A stretch of 64,000 nt of DNA, from contig CM060082.1 of NCBI GenBank assembly GCA_030533445.1, forward strand, positions 33,623,817 to 33,687,816, given 5' to 3'. Below, one piece after another: positions 33,051 to 43,500 of the stretch. The first letter of the stretch is position 1; every line of letters starts with the position of its first letter. A model generated the notes under the pieces. That model had not been told where the DNA came from. It searched no databases and worked only from the letters and a program-made list of their open reading frames with translations. A program made the position numbers and the translations under genes. The stretch comes from Cyprinodon diabolis (Eukaryota; Chordata; Actinopteri; Cyprinodontiformes; Cyprinodontidae).

Positions 33051-33435
33051 TATGTGAATCTTAACGATTGCTGTTCTCTACTTCAAAAAACACTTCTGAT
33101 TTTTAAAATGGAAAAAGGTCCTTTTTTTATATATATCTTATTTCAAAATTCAATATATAACATGGATGCATAAAAACCTATTTTTATTTCGTACATAATT
33201 GGTTTAGAAGTCTTTATACAGCAATGTTGGGTGTCTATATAAAAACACCAATGAATAAAATAATAATAAAATTTGGATGAGTTTTTTTAGGCAAATGTAA
33301 AAACCTTAATTATCAGTTAACATATGCAATGATTATCTGAACCTGAGAACGCAAAAATACCATCCATCTTCTCCCGCCAGGGTTGGGCCAGATCATCTCT
33401 CTGTCAGTCTATTTGCAAGAGACGGAGTACACCTC
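33051..33435. other. AT-rich stretch, nothing recognised
   Basis: Between the hAT relic and the SINE at the start of the inverted-duplication arm. No feature is supported. Confidence 0.45.
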
Positions 33436-33439
33436 GGAC

Positions 33440-33690
33440 AGGTTTCCAGTCTGTTGCAGGGCAACACAGAGACAGCCACGCACACACACATAAACAAGGA
33501 CAATTTAGAGAAGCCAATTAAAGGTCCTGTTTTTGGAACGTGGAAGGAAGCCCATACCAAGAGAGAACCCACACATACACAGGGAGAAAATGCAAACTCC
33601 ATGCAGAAAGACCCTGGGCAGGGAATCAAACCTTCTTGCTGCAAGGAAACAGTGCTGCCCACTGCTTTACCGTGCAGCCTAGCAAAAAAT
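33440..33690 (-). repeat. tRNA-derived SINE upstream of locus C
   Basis: Inverted counterpart of the SINE at 20410-20595, with the same box B-like stretch and body. It marks the outer edge of the inverted duplication. Confidence 0.65.
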
Positions 33691-35681
33691 ACCTGTCATG
33701 AAAAATCTTAAAACTGTTACTAGGCAGACATCAGCAAGTGCATTTACGTAATAAACCAGTCAACGCACTCTGAATGCAAATTCTTTTCTCAACATCCTCT
33801 CACAGAAAAAGAACAAATGCGGCAGCTGGCTTCCACACCATACTGGTTCTAAAACAGAGAAGTTGCTCATTAGATCTTCTGCTCACCAACTGATACACTC
33901 CATGATACAAAGTTCCATTAGGTAAGATGTTGTTTATTAATTGTACATTCATTGTGACCTTTAGGGTAAAACGGTTAGTTATACATAAGTTTGCGATTTT
34001 AGTGTAAATTATTGTGATCATTTTACTTGCAATTTCAGTTTTACTACCTCTGGAAAAGTGCAAAATGACTGAAAAGATTAGAATATGTAACTCAAAGTAA
34101 CGGCCAAAGACACTAAAGCTTTATCCAATTGTGACTTTGTTTAAAAAAGAAACTTTTTTTTTTATCTTTTCCAGTCTATTATTTTAAGGATCCTCTAAAT
34201 CTGATGGCAGCTCTGTCTGAGAACATGCTGATAGTCAACATGTTACTGAGTGTCTTCTTTCTTCCAGGTGAGCTTTGTTCACTTTCTTTAATTTATATAT
34301 AAACAAAACTTGAAACATTTATTGTCTGAAATATTAGATGCTGACATAATTTAAAGGCTCCACATGTAACATGAAGTATCTGAATTGTTCATGGATCATG
34401 AAGTTTATCTGCTGACAGATTTTGCTTCACATCATGTTCATCATTTGTTTGTTTTTCCAGGTACTTTGGCTAATTGTGGTGTAAAACCAGCCCTCAGAAT
34501 CACTACACCAAAGAAGATTGAAGCTCTGAGTGGATCTTGTTTGGAAATCCCATGTATCTATGATACAAAGGATACCAGATATGACAGCAGCAGAATTATC
34601 TATGGAGTTTGGATGAAAGGTGGTGACACGCCTTATCCAGATATAGTTATTTTCAACAGCAGTGGGTCAGTTAACACCTATTCACTGAATATTACTGGAA
34701 ACCTGAGAGAGAAAAACTGCACCACTCTGTTTCCTGATGTAAAGACCAATTATTCAAGCGAATACTTCTTCAGGATTGAGAGTGAGCCGTTTAAAGCATC
34801 AGCTTGTGAAGATCCTCTCGATATAACAGTTAAAGGTAAGATAATTTTCTTAACATATTATTCTAAAAATAGTTATATTAATTATGAATTTTTAAAATGT
34901 ACAAATAAAAAAAATGATCTCCCTTAAGACTTTCAAAGCTTTAAAAGATTTCACAAAAAACATTGAGGCATCTGTAGAATGTAATAGTTTTTTACAATAT
35001 TTTTACCAGCAAATTAATAATATAAATTACAAAATGTAAGGTCATCTATTTTTTCATTTCCGGCGTAATTTTTATCTTAAAGACAAAAAAATGTTTAACC
35101 ATGTCAGAGAAGGCTTCTCTTTTTTGTATTAAATCACCAGTTGTACTAAATTTTAAATACTAAATACAATACTATCAGGCGTATAAATACTATTTTTTTT
35201 CTTTCTTATATTCCAGAAAATAAGTGTTAAAATCAGAAGCTGTTTATATTAACATGATATGGAAACATTTTATTGAATAGTACATAGATATATTTTTATT
35301 TGACACATCAGACTGTTGGGCCTTTATTTTGGATGTTGACGTTCATTTCTGAACCATCTGTTTACTGCAAACTCCCAGATTCTCCTTGGAGTCCCAGCAT
35401 TAATATCCCTGTTGGTGATCTGAAGGAGCATCAGTCTGTCACTATAAGCTGCTCAGCTTTGACTCCCTGTCCACACTCACCTCCTGAACTCACCTGGAAT
35501 CTCCAACAAGACTCTGACAGACAAACAGAGAAAAACACAGATGGAACCTTTACAACTAAAATCCAGGAGATCATCACTCTGTCAGACACACATGATGGAT
35601 ACAACATCAGCTGTTCTGCCAGATATCCTGTGAATGGAGGAAGCAAGACAGCAGAGACAGAAGTGACTCTCAGTGTTTCCT
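33490..35681 (+). repeat. Arm 2 of the inverted duplication (5' half of locus C)
   Basis: Reverse-complement copy of about 18431-20595 of locus B, including the 5' flank, signal exon, V-set exon and first C2-set exon. It is nearly identical over much of its length, which points to a recent duplication or ongoing gene conversion. Confidence 0.85.
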
Positions 35682-35796
35682 GTTAGTGATCCTGTCAGCA
35701 CGTCATGGTTCAGCTGTTTCTGATCAATAAAGTTAATGTGTGTCCCATTTTCCTCAGATGCTCCTAAAGACACCTCAGCATCCATCAGTCGTTGTA

Positions 35797-35998
35797 TGTT
35801 GTAATGTGTATTCTAATGAGTGCTCTTCAATGACGTCATTAATGGGTGTGACTATAAATTGTGGAGCATGTGCAATGTTGGGGAATGAAGTAAAAATAAA
35901 GTGGTGGCGTGTGACGTGTCGCCCAAGGAAACAACTTGGTGTAGTCGTGTGCTGTTATTCTCCGACTGTTCCCTGCCCTTATGATGACAGCGCCAACA
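35797..35998 (+). repeat. 5' LTR of the Copia element
   Basis: 202 bp, TGTTGTAATG...GCGCCAACA. It contains 'tataaattg' (35850s) as a likely TATA box and 'aataaag' as a likely polyadenylation signal. One mismatch to the 3' LTR (actGtt here, actTtt there). Six bases, GTTGTA, precede it that belong neither to the host exon nor to a target duplication. Confidence 0.93.
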
Positions 35999-36012
35999 GG
36001 TTATGGGCCCAG
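35999..36012 (+). promoter_or_regulatory. Primer-binding site for initiator tRNA-Met, anticodon region
   Basis: GGTTATGGGCCCAG begins at the first base after the LTR. It is the reverse complement of CTGGGCCCATAACC, the anticodon stem-loop of vertebrate initiator tRNA-Met as I know it. Priming from an internal half-tRNA is known for Copia-type elements. Confidence 0.8.
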
Positions 36013-38697
36013 GAGGGAGATGGGAAGTCGATGGCAAAGATTGTGCTTTGATGGAGATGAAAGAAATTATGAGCTGTGGGAGGCAAAGTTTCTGGGACAT
36101 CTCCGGCTGCATGGCTTGAAAGAAACAATACTGCGTAAGGTGGAGCCGAATGCAGACGCCGATGAAGATGAAGATGACGACTCTGATAAAAACGAGGAAG
36201 CCTACGCCGAGCTGATCCAGTGTCTAGATGACAAGAGCTTGTCTCTAGTTATGAGAGAGGCAGCAGATGACGGCAGGAGGGCGTTGCAGATCCTGCGAGA
36301 TCATTATGCGGGCAAAGGAAAGCCGCGGGTAATTAGCCTCTACACAGAACTGACATCCCTCCAGAAAGCTGCCAGCGAGACTGTCACAGACTATATTATT
36401 CGGGCTGAAACTGCCATTACAGCACTAAGAAATGCTGGAGAGACGCTGAGTGATGGACTGTTGATAGCCATGACTTTGAAAGGTTTGCCTGAACCATTTA
36501 AGCCATTTGTTGTTCACATAACTCAAAGTGATGATGACAAATTAACCTTTGGTGACTTCAAAGTTAAGTTGAGAAATTATGAAAGCACCGAAAAGTTAAA
36601 AGTTAACATGGATGAAGATAATGTGATGACAGCCAGTGGATTCTCTAGCAAAGTGATGCAGAGACAAAAAACAAACCCAGAGTTTACGTGTTACAGCTGT
36701 GGCCAGAAGGGACACAAAGTGCGACAATGTCCGACGAACTTTAAAGCACAGAGACAATGGTGCAGTTTCTGTAAAAACTCCAGTCATAAAGAGAGCAACT
36801 GTCGAAGAAAGAAGAAAGAAAGTGTGAAACAGGCCATCGAAGGGGATGATCACTCGTTTGTTTTCAAGATGAGCGACAGCCAGATGAGCGGCTTGAAACA
36901 AAGAGGACTGATGGTAGACACCGGTGCAACGTCTCACATAATTAATGATCTAAGCAAGTTTAAAAAGTTTGATGATGCCTTCCGACTGGAGGAACACTTC
37001 GTGGAGCTTGCTGATGGGACGAGGACAACTGGCGTGGCACAGAGGAGAGGCGATGCGGAGGTGTGGCTGCGAGACACCGAGGGACAGAACGTGAAGGTGG
37101 CGATAACGAGGGCGCTGTACATCCCCACCTACCCCCAGAGCATCTTCTCTGTTAAAGCAGCGACGGCAAAGGGAGCCTCAGTCAACTTTCAACAAGGACA
37201 CGATCAACTCATCTGCAAGGATGGAACCAGGTTTGACATTAACGTGTACAATAGACTTTATTTGCTTGATGTTCTCGATGAAAATGACTTTGCTGACAAA
37301 GAGGACGATAAAGTTTTGGGTTGCTATGACATTCAAGAGTGGCACAGGATTTTAGGTCACTGTAATTTTCAAGATGTATTAAAACTAGAAAATGTTGTGA
37401 AAGGTATGAAAATCAAAGGGAAGGTTGATAAAACTAAACTAGACTGTGAAACGTGTATTAAAGGGAAATTTACCCAGAGTAGAAATAGACAAGCTGATGC
37501 AAAAGCTAAAACGGCCCTTGAGCTAGTGCACACAGATCTAGCTGGCCCTATTGAGACTGCTGCAAAAGAAGGATTTAGGTATTCACTTGCATTTACGGAC
37601 GATTTTTCAAGTGCAATATTTGTCTATTTTCTAAAAGCTAAAAGTGACACAGTCAGAGCTACTGAAAGGTTTATTGCAGATGTAGCCCCCTATGGAAAAG
37701 TAAAGTGCATTAGATCAGATAACGGCACTGAGTTCATGTCAAGAGATTATCAGTCTTTATTGAGTAAAAATGCTATTCGACATGAAACATCTGCGCCGTA
37801 TTCTCCCCATCAAAATGGGACAGCTGAAAGAAGCTGGAGAACACTGTTTGAGATGGCCAGGTGTTTGCTGATTCAGAGTAATTTGCCTAAAGAATTATGG
37901 ACTTATGCTGTGATGACTTCTGCAGTTATACGCAACAGGTGTTTTAATAATCGTCTGGGGCAAACGCCGTACTACATGTTGACAGGCAAGAAACCTGATC
38001 TTTCTAAAATGAAGGAGTTTGGAACAGTGTGCTACTCTTACAAACAAAATAAGAAAAAGTTAGACTCAAGGTGTGATGAAGGAGTTTTTGTTGGTTATGA
38101 TAAAAACAGCCCATCATATTTGATTTATAATCCAGTGACAGGAAGGGTGTGTAAACACAGGTTAGTCAGATTTCTAACTAAACCTGAAAATGAATGCCAA
38201 ACTCAGACTGAACCAGAGGAGTTGGAGGATGAGTATTACAGAAAAACTGTTCCTGTTAAGTCAGAGTTAAAAGTAGAACAGCAGGTGTCAGAAGGAACAA
38301 AAGAGATGCGTGCTGAACCTTCAAGTGTGGGGAACACAAATCTCAGGCAAGATGAAGAACATTGTCTACGACGCTCCAAAAGAGAGAAAAAAGTGCCTCT
38401 GTATTTAAAGGACTACGAATGTAAGGCAGAGAGTGATGATTTTGCCACGGAAAATTTTGACAATGTTGATTATTGCTATCGTTTAGTGTGTAATACACCA
38501 CAAAGTTTTAAAGAGGCCCTGACTTCACCTGAGTCTGAGAAGTGGATAGAAGCTATGGAGGAAGAGGTTGAATCCTTGAAGGAAAATAACACATTTACTC
38601 TGACCACGCTGACAGAAGGTAAAAATGCAGTGGGGGGTAGATGGGTTTATACCATCAAGGAGAATGTAGATGGAGCTGAGACTTTTAAAGCCAGATA

Positions 38698-40299
38698 CAG
38701 TGGGGCAAAAAAGTATTTAGTCAGCCACCAATAGTGCAAGTTCTCCCACTTAAAAAGATGAGAGAGGCCGGTAATTTTCATCATAGATATACCTCAACTA
38801 TGAGAGACAAAATGAGAAAAAAAAATCCAGAAAATCACATTGTTTGATTTTTTAAGAATTTATTTGCAAAATATGGTGGAAAATAAGTATTTGGTCAGTT
38901 ACAAAAGTTCATCTCAATACTTTGTTATATACCCTTTGTTGGCAATGACAGAGATCAAATGTTTTCTGTAAGTCTTCACAAGGTTTTCACACACTGTTGC
39001 TGGTATTTTGGCCCATTCCTTCATGCAGATCTCCTCTAGAGCAGTGATGTTCTGGGGCTGTCGCTGGGCAACAAGGACTTTCAACTCCCTCCAAAGATTT
39101 TCTATGGGGTTGAGATCTGGAGACTGGCTAGGCCACTCCAGGACCTTGAAATGCTTCTTACGAAGCCACTCCTTCGTTACCCGGGCGGTGTGTTTGGGAT
39201 CATTGCCATGCTGAAAGGCCCAGCCACGTTTCATCTTCAATGCCCTTGCTGATGGAAGGAGGTTTTCACTCAAAATTTGACGATACATGGCCCCATTCAT
39301 TCTTTCCTTCACACGGATCAGTCGTCCTGGTCCCTTAGCAGAAAAACAGCCCCAAAGCATGTTTCCACCCCCATGCTTCACTGTAGGTATGGTGTTCTTT
39401 GGATGCAACGCAGCATTCTCTCTCCTCCAAACACGACGAGTAGAGTTTTTACCAAAAAGTTCTATTTTGGTTTCATCTGACCATATGATATTCTCCCAGT
39501 CATCGTCTGGATCATCCAAATGCTCTTTAGCAAACTTGAGACGGGCCTTGACATGTACTGGCTTAAGCAGGGGGACACGTCTGGCACTGCAGGATTTGAG
39601 TCCCTGGCGGCGTAGTGTCTTACTGATGGTAGCCTTTGTTACTTTGGTCCCAGCTCTCTGCAGGTCATTCACTAGGTCCCTCTGTGTGGTTCTGGGATTT
39701 TTACTCACCGTTCTTGTGATCATTTTGACCCCACGGGGTGAGATCTTGTGTGGAGCCCCAGATCGAGGAAGATTATCAGTGGTCTTGTATGTTTTCCATT
39801 TTCTAATAATTGATCCCACAGTTGATTTCTTCACACCAAGCTGTTTACCTATTGCAGATTCAGACTTCCCAGCCTGGTGCAGGTCTATAATTTTGTTTCG
39901 GGTGTCCTTTGACAGCTCTCTAGTTTTGGCCATGGTGGAGTTTAGAGTGTGACTGTTTGAGGTTGTGGACAGGTGTCTTTTATACTGATAACGGGTTCAA
40001 ACAGGTGCCATTAATGAAGGTAACGAGTGGAGGACAGAGGAGCCTCTTACAGAAGAAGTTACAGGTCTGTGAGAGCCATAAATCTTGCTTGTTTGTAACT
40101 GACCAAATACTTATTTTCCACCATATTTTGCAAATAAATTCTTAAAAAATCAGACAATGTGATTTTCTGGATTTCTTTTTCTCATTTTGTCTCTCATAGT
40201 TGAGGTATATCTATGATGAAAATTACCGGCCTCTCTCATCTTTTTAAGTGGGAGAACTTGCACTATTGGTGGCTGACTAAATACTTTTTTGCCCCACTG
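38698..40299 (-). mobile_element. Tc1-family transposon nested in the Copia RT region (1602 bp)
   Basis: Flanked by TA at 38696-38697 and 40300-40301. Inverted repeats of about 200 bp at each end begin CAGTGGGGCAAAAAAGTATT. One transposase frame lies on the minus strand. It is inserted antisense to the Copia frame, between the 'KARY' and 'VAKGYSQ' blocks of the reverse transcriptase. Confidence 0.95.
38914..39933 (-). CDS. Tc1 transposase, full length but with a catalytic Asp replaced by Gly
   Basis: 339 residues, [10 protein letters not shown] to KGYITKY, the usual length for the family. It has two helix-turn-helix regions ([15 protein letters not shown] in the first) and a GAPHK hook-like motif. 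The first catalytic Asp is present in [11 protein letters not shown] and the Glu in DLNPIENLW. The second catalytic position, normally Asp in FQ.DNDPKH, reads FQHGNDPKH (codon GGC). The distance to the Glu is the expected 34 residues, so the changed residue is the DD34E Asp. Predicted to bind DNA but not cut. Mobility would need transposase from another copy. Confidence 0.88.
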   Translation of the reverse strand: MAKTRELSKDTRNKIIDLHQAGKSESAIGKQLGVKKSTVGSIIRKWKTYKTTDNLPRSGAPHKISPRGVKMITRTVSKNPRTTQRDLVNDLQRAGTKVTKATISKTLRRQGLKSCSARRVPLLKPVHVKARLKFAKEHLDDPDDDWENIIWSDETKIELFGKNSTRRVWRRENAALHPKNTIPTVKHGGGNMLWGCFSAKGPGRLIRVKERMNGAMYRQILSENLLPSARALKMKRGWAFQHGNDPKHTARVTKEWLRKKHFKVLEWPSQSPDLNPIENLWRELKVLVAQRQPQNITALEEICMKEWAKIPATVCENLVKTYRKHLISVIANKGYITKY

Positions 40300-41723
40300 T
40301 ATGTGGCAAAAGGCTACAGCCAGGAAGCTGGTATAGATTATGGGGAGACATTTGCACCAACAGCTAGCATGACGTCTATACGCAGCTTGATGCAGATGGC
40401 AGCTCAGTATAATCTGAAATTACATCAGATGGATGTTAAAACAGCCTATCTACACGCTCCTATTGATTGTGAGGTGTATATAGAACAGCCTGAAGGTTTT
40501 ATGGTTAACTCAGAATTTGGTGAAAAACAGTTTCTTAAACTTAAAAAATCGTTGTATGGTTTAAAACAATCTGGACGCAACTGGAATAAGATGTTATCTG
40601 ATTATTTGTCTGAAAACGGTTTTGTACCAAATGAAGCAGATCACTGTGTTTATACAAAACATACAGCAAATAATAGAGTGATTCTAGTCATTTGGGTTGA
40701 TGATCTTATTATAGCAACAAGTGAGGATTCTCTAATGGACAGTGTTAAAGACATGCTGAAAGCAAAGTTTAAGATGAGAGATATGGGGCCGCTTAAACAT
40801 TTTTTGGGCATTGATTTTACACAGACAGAGGGAGAAATAAAAGTTAGCTAGAAAAGGCACATAACTAAAATACTGGAGAAATTTGGTATGTCTGAATGTG
40901 GTACTAGATGCACTCCATGTGAACAGAAGTTAAACTTTGAAAGTGAAAGCAAACTTGTAGACCCAAGATTGTATCGTGAGCTTATAGGAAGCCTAATATA
41001 TCTCATGATGTGCACAAGACCTGATATTAGTTGGGTTGTAAGTAAACTCTCACAATATTTGTCACAACCAAGGGAGTGTAACTTGGTAACAGCAAAACAT
41101 GTGTTGAGATACTTAAAAGGGACAATAGACAAGAGTTTATGCTTTAAGAGGAGCGAGCAGAAACTTCAGCTCGTAGCATATAGCGATGCAGACTGGGCTA
41201 CTGATCAGAGTGACAGGAGAAGCGTTACGGGTTATTGTTTTAGCCTTAATAAAAATGGACCAGTTATCTCATGGAAGTCAAAGAAACAACAAACGGTGGC
41301 TCTGTCTACATGCGAAGCAGAGTATATGGCATTGGCAGCGACAACACAGGAAAGTTTGTATCTTGTACAGTTGTTGGGTGGAATGGACAAAGACTGCATG
41401 TATATGCCAGTTACAATATTTGAGGACAATCAAGGAGCAATAGCTTTGTCAAAGAACCCAGTATTTCGTCAGAGATGTAAACATGTTGATATCAAGTATC
41501 ATTTTGTCAGATCTGCATTTTATGATGGAAAAATAAACATTGTATACTGCTCAACAGCAGATATGGTTGCGGACGTTTTTACCAAACCTGCCACAAAGCC
41601 AAAACTGGGAAAATTTATGCATTATATGTTTGGAATGTAAAATAACTTGTTTTAAATGTTCAAAAAAAAAAAAAATAAATAATTTTTTGAATGACGATTG
41701 TATAGTGCAAGAGCAAGTGTGGG

Positions 41724-41925
41724 TGTTGTAATGTGTATTCTAATGAGTGCTCTTCAATGACGTCATTAATGGGTGTGACTATAAATTGTGGAGCATGTGC
41801 AATGTTGGGGAATGAAGTAAAAATAAAGTGGTGGCGTGTGACGTGTCGCCCAAGGAAACAACTTGGTGTAGTCGTGTGCTGTTATTCTCCGACTTTTCCC
41901 TGCCCTTATGATGACAGCGCCAACA
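41724..41925 (+). repeat. 3' LTR of the Copia element
   Basis: 202 bp, one base different from the 5' LTR. Preceded by 'gagcaagtgtggg', a purine-rich tract that fits plus-strand priming. The host C2-set exon resumes directly at 41926 with CATCAGG. Confidence 0.93.
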
Positions 41926-42239
41926 CATCAGGTTTGGTGTCAGCAGGTAGCTGGGTGGAGCTGAGCTGCTCCAGCAGAGCCAAGCCTCCTGCCAGCTTCA
42001 CCTGGTTCTGGAACAGCAAACATGGAGCCATTAATGTATCTGTGGGGCAGGTTTACAACTTCACTGTTACTGAAGGAGGAGAGTATTACTGTGAGGCTAC
42101 AAATGATCTGGGGAATCAGAGATCAGTCATCTTTCTTGTTGTAAAAGGTGAGTTGTTAACTAACTCCTTGGTTCATGTTGATAGAATGTTTTTCTTTGTG
42201 TTTCAACGAATGAATTTCTTAATTATGTGGTTCTAAAAA

Positions 42240-43500
42240 AATTCTAAGGGATCAATCAGTAATAATGATACCTTGGCTGTCAAGCTCAGAAGAGTAGGAT
42301 CCGCAGTGAACAGTGAGGACTTTTAAGGCAGGAACCTCTGGTCTTAAAGTTCAGCCCGTGGCAAGAGGACGAGGTTGGTTGCAGCTGGTCAGCTGCCAAC
42401 AACATGCAGTGGGAGCCACCCAGAGAGTCCCAGATGCTGAAGGCCCAGAGGTTGGAGAACAGGCAGGAGATCAGAACCAAACAGTTGAAGTAAGGCAGGA
42501 TAATCTGTAGGGTGAAGCCAAAGCCAAAGCCGGTGTCGAGGAGGTGCTCAGGAGTCAGAGCCAGAAGATCAAAGATCCGAATAGGTACTGAAAGGATGGT
42601 ATCAGGAAACAACTCCAGGTTCAGTAAACAGGCCGAATCCAGCAGTAGTCCAAAGACGGGTCAAGGCAAACAGATCGAACAAGGACAGGCAGGCTCATAG
42701 GTCCTTGGGATCTGGGAGCTATGTGTTTCTGATTAGGCAATCAGAAACACACAGGAACGCTAGAGAACTCCACAGTCTCAAATATATTGGCTCTGACGAC
42801 TGGTAGAAGGCGGGTTAAATAGAAGATGGAGCAGATGGATTAGATGAATGGTAAAGAGAAAGTGGGCGGAGATAGGTAGGTGAATGAAATTAGTAATCAG
42901 GCCAGTCATCAAATCACAAGATCATGAGATTGGAACTTTGAGATTCAAATTAGAACAACACAGAAAAGAGCTTCCCCCACTGTCATCTCCCTGCAAGAGC
43001 GGCATGCAGGTTGTCAAATTAAGAGAAAGAAGAATGTAACACAGCTGTTTAGTGGAGACCATTTAGCTACAGGAAACAGTTTTAAATACTTTTGAAGGAT
43101 GCAGAGCCTTCTTATGTATTGTTGAGATTATTTCTGGTCTGCTTCTTTTCCTGACTTCCATGTTTGGACACTCCGGCTCTTCTACAAACATAAAATACAG
43201 AATACTGCCCTCTGTTTTGGCAACCCAGGAACCTTTCATGTAATTGCCTCAGGAACCAATAAGGAAAAAATTGGTCACGCACTAGGGTGCTGTTTTGTTA
43301 CTTTTGAAAGCAGTGAGTGATGTTTATGGAGAAGTTTGATAATCATATGCTTCTTCCATCTGGGGTTACAGATGAGAATAATTTTGGTTGATTTTCACAA
43401 TACATTTCTCACTCATTGCTCTTTTAAAAAAAGTTATCAATATAGCAGAAATAAAACTTTATAATTATCTATATTCGTAGCAGGAAAGCTAAGCGGGCTG
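42240..43500. repeat. Locus C intron with an inverted LTR-like repeat and a hairpin
   Basis: 42290-42960 is purine-rich and resembles the reverse strand of fish LTR-type sequence (compare 55411-55735). A perfect 13-bp hairpin is at 42722-42751 (tgtgtttctgatt / aatcagaaacaca, 4-nt loop). From about 43000 the DNA matches the inverted locus D 3' region. No exon is seen. Confidence 0.45.

Larger units (their letters stand above)
36020..41640 (+). pseudogene. Copia gag-pol polyprotein, split by Tc1 and one stop codon
   Basis: Start chosen at ATG 36020; the upstream ATG pair at 35981 lies in the LTR. Domains in order: gag (about residues 1-210), zinc knuckle [14 protein letters not shown], protease with DTGATSH, GAG-preintegrase with WHRILGH, integrase core (HTDLAGP, TDDF, SDNGTEF, and a later catalytic Glu), RT with VDDL, and RNase H with SDADWA. 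The frame runs to the TA at 38696, is cut by the Tc1, resumes at 40302 in the same frame, meets TAG at 40849-40851, and then stays open to TAA at 41638-41640. Intact length would be near 1340 codons, normal for Copia. Apart from those two breaks it looks very recent. Confidence 0.9.
35797..41925 (+). mobile_element. Copia (Ty1-type) LTR retrotransposon inside a locus C exon, carrying a nested Tc1
   Basis: 6129 bp including a 1602-bp Tc1. LTRs are 35797-35998 and 41724-41925, both 202 bp, TGTTG...CAACA, differing at one base. The primer site, gag-pol order (gag, zinc knuckle, protease, integrase, RT, RNase H) and G-rich tract before the 3' LTR fit Copia. The host exon reads CAGTC / CATCAGG across the insert with no clean 5-bp target duplication. 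The coding region is broken by the Tc1 and by one TAG. It is inserted in the same orientation as the gene. Confidence 0.93.

Noticed and set aside
35981..36019. Earlier ATG pair as the Copia gag start
   Set aside because: It lies in the LTR before the primer site. ATG 36020 is the first one downstream and fits gag.
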